Part shown: positions 11,965-17,342 of the stretch, piece after piece
Layout of the letters: each line of letters opens with the position of its first letter
How positions within the stretch are numbered: the first letter of the stretch is position 1
Origin: Defluviicoccus sp.
GTDB taxonomy: Bacteria; Pseudomonadota; Alphaproteobacteria; MPNO01
Direction: 5' to 3'
Assembly (NCBI GenBank): GCA_028820945.1
Contig: JAPPHW010000176.1
Location: forward strand, 1-17,342
DNA: 17,342 nucleotides
The notes under the pieces: generated by a model
What the model was told of the DNA's origin: nothing
The model's database searches: none
Seen by the model: the letters and a program-made list of their open reading frames with translations, nothing else
Program-made: the position numbers and the translations under genes

Positions 11965-13269
11965 GTGGACATCCTCTCAATCGCGCTGATCCTGACCTTC
12001 GTGCTCCTGCTGCTGCTGGGGGCGGGGCTTTGGGTAGCGCTCTCGCTGGTCGGCGTCGCGGTGTTCGCGATGGCGGCCTTCACCACGGCCCCGGTGGGCC
12101 CGGTGCTGGCGACGACGACCTGGGGGTCGACCACCCCGTTCGCGCTGATCGCGCTGCCGCTTTTCGTCTGGATGGGGGAGATCCTGTTCCGAACCCGGCT
12201 GTCGGAGGACATGTTTCGCGGCATCGCGCCTTGGGTGACGCGGTTGCCGGGCCGCCTGCTCCACGTCAACGTGGTCGCCTGCGGCATCTTCGCGGCGATT
12301 TCAGGGTCTTCGGCGGCAACGGCGGTGACCATCGGTCGCATGTCGATCCCCGAGCTGCACAAGCGCGGCTACGACGAGCGCATGTCGATCGGGACACTCG
12401 CGGGTTCGGGCACGCTCGGTTTCCTGATCCCTCCCTCGATCATCCTGATCGTCTACGGCGTCGCCGCGGAGCTCTCGATCGCGCGGCTGTTCATCGCGGG
12501 CATCCTGCCGGGCGTGATGCTGATCGCGCTGTTCATGGGGTTCATCATGCTCTGGGCGCTGGTTAATCCGGGCCGGGTGCCGAAGAGCGACGAGCGGCTG
12601 TCGTTCTGGCGCAAGGTCTACGAGTCGCGCCGTCTGCTGCCGACCGTCCTGCTGATCCTCGCCGTCCTCGGTTCGATCTATCTCGGCGTCGCGACCCCGG
12701 TGGAAGCCGCGGTGGTCGGGGTGCTGGGATCGCTCGCTCTCGCCTGGGGCACGGGCGGGCTCAACCGGCGGGTCCTCGCCGACAGCCTGATGGGGGCCAC
12801 CCGGACCACCTGCATGATCAGCTTCATCTTCGTCGGGGCGTCGTTCCTGACCATCGCCATGGGCTTCACCGGCATCCCCCGCTCGCTGGCGCAGTGGATC
12901 GGCGAGATGGAGCTTGGCCGCTACGGGCTGATCGCCGCGCTCACGGTGTTCTTCATCGTGCTCGGCTGCTTCCTCGACGGCATCTCGGTGGTCCTGCTCA
13001 CCACGTCGATCATCCTGCCGATGATCCAGGCAGCCGGGATCGACCTGATGTGGTTCGGCATCTATCTCGTGCTGGTGGTCGAGATGTCGCAGGTGACGCC
13101 GCCGGTCGGCTTCAACCTGTTCGTGCTGCAGGGGCTTACCGGGCGCAACATCCTGCAGATCGCCCGCGCGGCGTTCCCCTTCTTCATCCTGTTGCAGATC
13201 GGCGTGGTGCTGCTGGTGGTGTTCCCCGAGATCGCCACCTACCTGCCGCAGCAGATGACGAAGAACTAG
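11965..13269 (+). CDS. TRAP transporter large permease subunit (DctM family)
   Basis: This 434-residue protein is the multi-spanning transport channel of the TRAP system, with about 12 hydrophobic segments. The DctM signature region [19 protein letters not shown], then [20 protein letters not shown] and [20 protein letters not shown], is intact, as is the C-terminal [20 protein letters not shown] chose GTG 11965 because it follows the small-subunit stop by 4 nt and directly precedes the first membrane segment; an ATG at 11914 would overlap the small-subunit gene by 47 nt. Its TAG stop shares the palindromic CTAG (13266-13269) with the TAG of the convergent leuB, so the genes overlap tail to tail. 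Confidence 0.96.
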   Translation: MDILSIALILTFVLLLLLGAGLWVALSLVGVAVFAMAAFTTAPVGPVLATTTWGSTTPFALIALPLFVWMGEILFRTRLSEDMFRGIAPWVTRLPGRLLHVNVVACGIFAAISGSSAATAVTIGRMSIPELHKRGYDERMSIGTLAGSGTLGFLIPPSIILIVYGVAAELSIARLFIAGILPGVMLIALFMGFIMLWALVNPGRVPKSDERLSFWRKVYESRRLLPTVLLILAVLGSIYLGVATPVEAAVVGVLGSLALAWGTGGLNRRVLADSLMGATRTTCMISFIFVGASFLTIAMGFTGIPRSLAQWIGEMELGRYGLIAALTVFFIVLGCFLDGISVVLLTTSIILPMIQAAGIDLMWFGIYLVLVVEMSQVTPPVGFNLFVLQGLTGRNILQIARAAFPFFILLQIGVVLLVVFPEIATYLPQQMTKN

Positions 13270-14378
13270 GCCGCCAGCCCATCCAGCGCAGCGGTGACCG
13301 CCTCGCCCATCCCGGTTGTGGAGACGAGGTTCATCCCGGGCTGCATGATGTCCCCGGTGCGCAGCCCCCCGGCGAGCGCGTTCTCGACCGCCTTTTCCAC
13401 TAGCGCCGCGTCTTCCTCCATGTCGAAGGAATAGCGCAGCATCATCGCGAAGCTGAGCAGGGTGGCCAGCGGGTTGGCCTTGTTCTCGCCGGCAATGTCG
13501 GGCGCCGAGCCGTGGATCGGCTCATAGAGCGCGCGCCTCCGCCCCGAGGAGTCGGCCGGGCCGAGCGAAGCCGAAGGCAGCATGCCGAGCGAGCCGGTCA
13601 GCATCGAGGCCACGTCGGACAACATGTCGCCGAATAGATTATCGGTGACGATCACGTCGAACTGCTTGGGCGCGCGGACGAGCTGCATGCCGCAATTGTC
13701 GGCGAGCATGTGCGAGAGCTCGACATCGGCGTATTCCGCCTCGTGCAGGCGGGCGACCTCCTCGCGCCACAAGAGCCCGCTCTCCATCACGTTCGCCTTC
13801 TCGACCGAGCAGACGCGGTTGTCCCGCTTGCGCGCGAGGTCGAAGGCAACGCGGGCGACGCGGACGATCTCGGAGGTGGTGTAGACCTGCGTGTTGATGC
13901 CCCTGCGCTCGCCGTCCTCCAGATCCTCGATACCGCGCGGCTCGCCGAAATAGACCCCGCCGGTAAGCTCGCGGACAATCAGGATATCGAGCCCCGCAAC
14001 CAGCTCGGTCTTGAGCGTCGAGGCCTCGGCCAGCGCATCGAAGACCAGCGCCGGGCGCAGATTGGCGAACAGCTGGAGATCCTTGCGCAGCCGAAGGAGG
14101 CCGGCCTCGGGCCGTATATCGAACGGCACATCGGCCCATTTGGGTCCGCCACAGGCGCCCAGCAGGACCGCATCGGCGCCCATCGCGGCGTCCATCGTGG
14201 CGTCGGAGATCGGCCCGCCCTCGGCGTCGATCGCCGCCCCGCCGACCAGCGCCTCGTCGACGTCGAAGCTCACATGGCGGCGCCGGTCCATCCAGTCGAC
14301 GACCCGGCGCACCTCGCCCATCACCTCGGGACCGATTCCGTCCCCGGCGAGAATCAGCAGCTTCTTGTTGGCGGCCAT
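13266..14378 (-). CDS. leuB: 3-isopropylmalate dehydrogenase
   Basis: This 370-residue enzyme oxidises and decarboxylates 3-isopropylmalate with NAD+ in leucine synthesis. It starts [19 protein letters not shown] and carries the family blocks [48 protein letters not shown] and the C-terminal [12 protein letters not shown] and [18 protein letters not shown], which bind substrate, metal and NAD+. ATG 14378 matches the conserved N terminus; a longer frame from 14432 runs into leuD. It is 7 nt downstream of leuD in the leuC-leuD-leuB operon. The stop overlaps the convergent TRAP large-subunit stop. Confidence 0.98.
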   Translation of the reverse strand: MAANKKLLILAGDGIGPEVMGEVRRVVDWMDRRRHVSFDVDEALVGGAAIDAEGGPISDATMDAAMGADAVLLGACGGPKWADVPFDIRPEAGLLRLRKDLQLFANLRPALVFDALAEASTLKTELVAGLDILIVRELTGGVYFGEPRGIEDLEDGERRGINTQVYTTSEIVRVARVAFDLARKRDNRVCSVEKANVMESGLLWREEVARLHEAEYADVELSHMLADNCGMQLVRAPKQFDVIVTDNLFGDMLSDVASMLTGSLGMLPSASLGPADSSGRRRALYEPIHGSAPDIAGENKANPLATLLSFAMMLRYSFDMEEDAALVEKAVENALAGGLRTGDIMQPGMNLVSTTGMGEAVTAALDGLAA

Positions 14379-14385
14379 CGCGGCG

Positions 14386-14991
14386 TCAGGCCCAAGACTG
14401 GGCTGTCTTGCGCCCGTCCTCGAAGGCGGCAATCTTGTCGTCCTTCTGCAGGGTCAACGCGATGTCGTCGAGCCCGTTGAGAAGGCAGTGCTTCTTGAAC
14501 GGATCGATGTCGAAGTCGATGACTTCCCCATCCGGGCGAACGATCTGCTGCTTCTCGAGGTCGACCGAAAGGCGGGCGTTTCCGCCCTTCTCGGCATCCT
14601 CCATCAGCTTGTCGACCGTTTCCTGGGGCAGCGCGATCAGCAGCATGCCGTTCTTGGACGCGTTGTTGTTGAAGATGTCGGCGAAGCTCGGCGCGATCAC
14701 GCAACGGATACCGAAATCGATCAGCGCCCAAGGCGCGTGCTCGCGCGACGAGCCGCAGCCGAAATTGTCGCCCGCGACCAGGATCCTGGCCTCCCGATAG
14801 GCCGCCTTGTTGAGGATGAAGTCGGGCCTTTCCGAGCCGTCCTCGCTGTAGCGCAGCTCGTTGAACAGGTTTTTCCCGAGCCCGGTCTTCTTGATCGTCT
14901 TCAGGAATCGCGCCGGAATGATCCGGTCGGTATCGACATTGACCATCGGGAACGGCGCCGCGATGCCCTGAAGGGTGTTGAATTTCTCCAT
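14386..14991 (-). CDS. leuD: 3-isopropylmalate dehydratase small subunit
   Basis: This 201-residue small subunit of isopropylmalate isomerase pairs with LeuC to interconvert 2- and 3-isopropylmalate. Typical blocks are [14 protein letters not shown] near the N terminus, the [17 protein letters not shown] signature at about residues 73-89, and [20 protein letters not shown]. Length is normal. ATG 14991 has a GGGAG ribosome-binding site and lies 13 nt after the leuC stop, so translation is probably coupled within the leu operon. Confidence 0.98.
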   Translation of the reverse strand: MEKFNTLQGIAAPFPMVNVDTDRIIPARFLKTIKKTGLGKNLFNELRYSEDGSERPDFILNKAAYREARILVAGDNFGCGSSREHAPWALIDFGIRCVIAPSFADIFNNNASKNGMLLIALPQETVDKLMEDAEKGGNARLSVDLEKQQIVRPDGEVIDFDIDPFKKHCLLNGLDDIALTLQKDDKIAAFEDGRKTAQSWA

Positions 14992-15004
14992 CGCTCGCGT
15001 CTCC

Positions 15005-16411
15005 CTACAGAAGTTGCCGGTGATCGCTCAGATGACCGTTGACCGCGGCGGCGGCAGCCATCGCGGGGCTCATCAGGTGGGTGCGCCCGCCCGGCCCCTG
15101 GCGGCCCTCGAAGTTGCGGTTCGACGTAGACGCCGAACGCTCGCCCGGCTGCAGCATGTCGCCGTTCATCGCGATGCACATCGAGCAGCCCGGCTCGCGC
15201 CAGTCGAACCCGGCTTCCTTGAACACCGCGTCGAGTCCCTCTTCCTCGGCCTGGTGCTTCACCAGCCCGGAACCCGGCACCACCATCGCGTGGACGCCGT
15301 CGGCGACGCTGTGCCCCCGGGCCACGGCAGCCGCGACGCGCAAATCCTCGATCCGCGAGTTGGTGCATGAGCCGATGAAGACCTTGTCGACCCTGATATC
15401 GGTCAGCGCCTGGCCGGCGGTGAGCCCCATATAGTCGATCGCCCGCTCCAGCGAGCGTTTGCGGTTGCCGTCCTCCTCGCCCGAGGGGTCGGGCACCGAG
15501 CCGGAGATCGGCAGCACCATCTCCGGGCTGGTGCCCCAGGTAACCTGCGGCTCGATGCTGTCGGCGGAGATCGTGACCTCCTTGTCGTACGCCGCGCCGG
15601 GATCGGAGGGCAGTGTCCGCCAGTAGGCCTCGGCCTGCTCCCATTCCGCCCCCTTGGGCGCCATGGGCCGGCCCTTGATGTAGTCGAAGGTCGTCTGGTC
15701 CGGGGCGACGAGACCGGCCCGCGCCCCGCCCTCGATGGTCATGTTGCAAAGCGTCATGCGGCCTTCCATCGACAGGTCCTCGACCGCCTTGCCGGCGTAC
15801 TCGATGACGCAGCCGGTGCCGCCGGCGGTTCCGATCGCGCCGATGATGGCAAGCGCGAGGTCCTTTGCGACCACGCCCTGCGGCAGCGCGCCTTCGACCG
15901 TGACCCGCATGTTCTTCGCCGGGCGCTGGATCAGCGACTGGGTGGCGAGCACGTGCTCGACCTCCGAGGTGCCGATGCCGAAGGCGAGGCAACCGAAGGC
16001 GCCGTGCGTCGAGGTGTGGGAATCGCCGCAGGCCATGGTGAGCCCGGGCAGGGTGAAGCCCTGCTCCGGGCCGATCACGTGCACGATGCCCTGGCGGATG
16101 TCGTTGAGCTCGATATAGGGCAATCCGAACGCCTCGGCGTTTTCCTTCAGGAGATCGATCTGGATGCGCGATTCCTCGTTCTCGATCGGCAGCGATCGGT
16201 CCGTCGTCGGCACGTTGTGGTCGGGGACCAGAAGCTGGGCTTCCGGCCGGCGCACCGTGCGGCCTGCCGCGCGCAGCCCCTCGAACGCCTGGGCGCTGGT
16301 GATCTCGTGGATGATCTGCCGGTCGATATAGAGCAGGCAGGTACCGTCCTCCTGGACGTCAACCACGTGGCTTTCCCAGATCTTGTCGAACAGCGTCTTC
16401 GGTTGCGCCAT
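15005..16411 (-). CDS. leuC: 3-isopropylmalate dehydratase large subunit
   Basis: This 468-residue aconitase-family protein carries the [4Fe-4S] cluster of isopropylmalate isomerase. Ligand cysteines are visible at Cys349 (GSCTNSR), Cys409 and Cys412 (GCSMC). Other family blocks include [44 protein letters not shown] and the C-terminal [30 protein letters not shown] 16411 has a GGGAGG ribosome-binding site 6 nt upstream. First gene of leuC-leuD-leuB, 71 nt after rplS. Confidence 0.98.
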   Translation of the reverse strand: MAQPKTLFDKIWESHVVDVQEDGTCLLYIDRQIIHEITSAQAFEGLRAAGRTVRRPEAQLLVPDHNVPTTDRSLPIENEESRIQIDLLKENAEAFGLPYIELNDIRQGIVHVIGPEQGFTLPGLTMACGDSHTSTHGAFGCLAFGIGTSEVEHVLATQSLIQRPAKNMRVTVEGALPQGVVAKDLALAIIGAIGTAGGTGCVIEYAGKAVEDLSMEGRMTLCNMTIEGGARAGLVAPDQTTFDYIKGRPMAPKGAEWEQAEAYWRTLPSDPGAAYDKEVTISADSIEPQVTWGTSPEMVLPISGSVPDPSGEEDGNRKRSLERAIDYMGLTAGQALTDIRVDKVFIGSCTNSRIEDLRVAAAVARGHSVADGVHAMVVPGSGLVKHQAEEEGLDAVFKEAGFDWREPGCSMCIAMNGDMLQPGERSASTSNRNFEGRQGPGGRTHLMSPAMAAAAAVNGHLSDHRQLL

Positions 16412-16433
16412 CGAGCGCCTCCCTCGATTGGTC

Positions 16434-16475
16434 CCGGGCGCGGCCCGGCCGGTCTGTAAACCCCGGAAGTTCCGG
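16434..16475 (-). other. GC-rich hairpins between rplS and leuC
   Basis: The rplS-leuC gap holds two small inverted repeats, CCGGGC/GCCCGG (16434-16439 with 16443-16448, 3-nt loop) and CCGGA/TCCGG (16463-16467 with 16471-16475, 3-nt loop). Neither is followed by a T-tract on the minus strand. They could slow or partly end transcription from trmD-rplS before leuC; I cannot call either a true intrinsic terminator. Confidence 0.3.
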
Positions 16476-16482
16476 TTCGGAT

Positions 16483-16908
16483 CTAATCTTCGTCGGAGCC
16501 GGTTGCTTCGGCTTCGGGCACGGCCTCCGCTTCCTCGGCGAATTGCCTGCGATCGACCTTCTCGGCGATGCGGGCGCGCTTGCCGCGCCGGCTCCGCAGG
16601 TAATAGAGCTTCGCGCGCCTGACCTTGCCCCGGCGGACGACCTCGATCCGGTCGATGCGCGGCGAATAGAGCGGGAAGACGCGCTCGACGCCTTCGCCGT
16701 AGGAAATCTTGCGCACGGTGAACGCGGAATTGACGCCGCTCGACGTGCGCGCGATCACCACGCCCTCATAGACCTGGATCCGTTCGCGGGTGCCTTCGAC
16801 GACCTTGAAGTGGACGCGCACCGTGTCCCCCGGCGCGAATGCCGGGATCGGCCGTTCCTCGGTCAGCTTCGAGATCTGCTCGGCTTCGATCTGCTCAATC
16901 ACGTTCAT
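16483..16908 (-). CDS. rplS: 50S ribosomal protein L19
   Basis: This 141-residue protein is ribosomal L19, found at the 30S-50S interface. The conserved core includes [59 protein letters not shown] and [23 protein letters not shown]. An acidic, alanine/glutamate-rich tail (from about residue 122, [17 protein letters not shown]) extends the core, as is often seen in alphaproteobacteria. ATG 16908 overlaps the end of trmD by 14 nt, coupling the two. Confidence 0.98.
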   Translation of the reverse strand: MNVIEQIEAEQISKLTEERPIPAFAPGDTVRVHFKVVEGTRERIQVYEGVVIARTSSGVNSAFTVRKISYGEGVERVFPLYSPRIDRIEVVRRGKVRRAKLYYLRSRRGKRARIAEKVDRRQFAEEAEAVPEAEATGSDED

Positions 16909-17342
16909 CGTCGTCCCCTTCCATCGACCGCCGGTAGCGCCGCCACAGATCGGGCCGGCGTTCCTGCGTCGAACGTTCCGCTTCGGCCAGGCGCCATTCG
17001 CGGACCCGCTCGTGATGCCCGCTCAACAGCACGTCGGGCACCCTTCGCCCCCGCCATTCCTGCGGGCGCGTGTAGTGCGGGTACTCGAGCAGCCCGTCGG
17101 CAAAGCTCTCCTCGGCCAGGGAGTCGGCCTGACCGATCACGCCGGGCAACAGCCGCACGCAAGCGTCGATCAGCGCCATCGCGGCCGGCTCGCCTCCCGA
17201 CAGCACGAAATCTCCGAGGCTGACCTCCTCGATTTCGTGCGCCTCGAGCACCCTTTCGTCGACGCCCTCGAACCGGCCGCAGAGCATGCTCATTCCCGGC
17301 CCGGAGGCCAGCGCGCGAACCCGCGCCTGATCGAGCAGCCGT
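16895..17342 (-). CDS. trmD: tRNA (guanine-N1)-methyltransferase, 3' part (runs off the window)
   Basis: The C-terminal 148 residues of TrmD, the SPOUT-fold enzyme that makes m1G37 in tRNAs with S-adenosylmethionine, are present; the N-terminal part lies beyond the right edge. The visible part has [12 protein letters not shown], the cofactor-knot motifs [12 protein letters not shown] and [26 protein letters not shown], and the C-terminal [30 protein letters not shown]. An internal ATG near 17293 is not the start because the homology and frame continue to the window edge. The stop lies inside the start of rplS. The order trmD-rplS is the usual bacterial one. Confidence 0.97.
   Translation of the reverse strand, partial: RLLDQARVRALASGPGMSMLCGRFEGVDERVLEAHEIEEVSLGDFVLSGGEPAAMALIDACVRLLPGVIGQADSLAEESFADGLLEYPHYTRPQEWRGRRVPDVLLSGHHERVREWRLAEAERSTQERRPDLWRRYRRSMEGDDDERD

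Noticed and set aside
16463..16475. CCGGA/TCCGG inverted repeat as an intrinsic terminator of rplS
   Set aside because: Only 5 bp with a 3-nt loop and no T-tract on the minus strand; recorded only as a weak hairpin.
1..17342. Mobile elements, CRISPR arrays, tRNA or rRNA genes
   Set aside because: No transposase, integrase, direct-repeat array with spacers, tRNA cloverleaf or rRNA-like segment was recognised anywhere in the window.

Overview
The window is high-GC DNA (by eye well above 60% G+C) from an alphaproteobacterium. The right-hand end carries the minus-strand order trmD-rplS-leuC-leuD-leuB, with asd further on, a housekeeping block I know from alphaproteobacteria, especially Rhodospirillales-like genomes. 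The genus cannot be fixed from this sequence. Genes are tightly packed, with frequent ATGA stop/start overlaps.

Layout. Minus strand 102-2884: a two-gene operon, hydantoinase B family then ornithine cyclodeaminase family. Plus strand 3010-3671: a vapBC toxin-antitoxin pair behind a 14-bp perfect palindrome. Plus strand 3761-8126: a four-gene operon in which every gene overlaps the next. It holds a carboxymuconolactone decarboxylase (CMD/AhpD-like) gene, a second CMD paralogue, a molybdenum hydroxylase large subunit, and an XRE-type regulator with a large C-terminal domain. Minus strand 8131-9929: a PqiA-like membrane protein, an ABM-domain protein and asd, with a small exported protein (10039-10254) upstream of asd. 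Plus strand 10396-13269: a complete TRAP transporter (P, Q and M subunits) lying between leuB and asd. Minus strand 13266-17342: leuB, leuD, leuC, rplS and the 3' part of trmD.

The most notable observation is in the first CMD gene. It is interrupted by an in-frame TGA at 4004-4006, exactly where the family has the second cysteine of its redox CxxC motif (Cys-Arg-Tyr-TGA-Gly-Asn). The reading frame and homology continue without a break for another 132 codons, as confirmed by alignment with the adjacent paralogue. Just after the TGA is a perfect 7-bp hairpin with a GGC loop, placed and shaped like a bacterial SECIS element. I therefore call it a selenocysteine-containing CMD protein (CxxU motif) of 214 residues. 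The adjacent paralogue has lost both motif residues (Asp and Phe instead). The operon thus pairs a putative Sec-active CMD protein with a redox-dead partner, a molybdenum hydroxylase subunit lacking its usual FeS and FAD subunits, and its own regulator. I do not recognise this as a described system.

The flanking genes (hydantoinase B, cyclodeaminase, TRAP transporter, molybdenum hydroxylase) together suggest uptake and catabolism of small organic acids or N-heterocycles, but no substrate can be read from the sequence.
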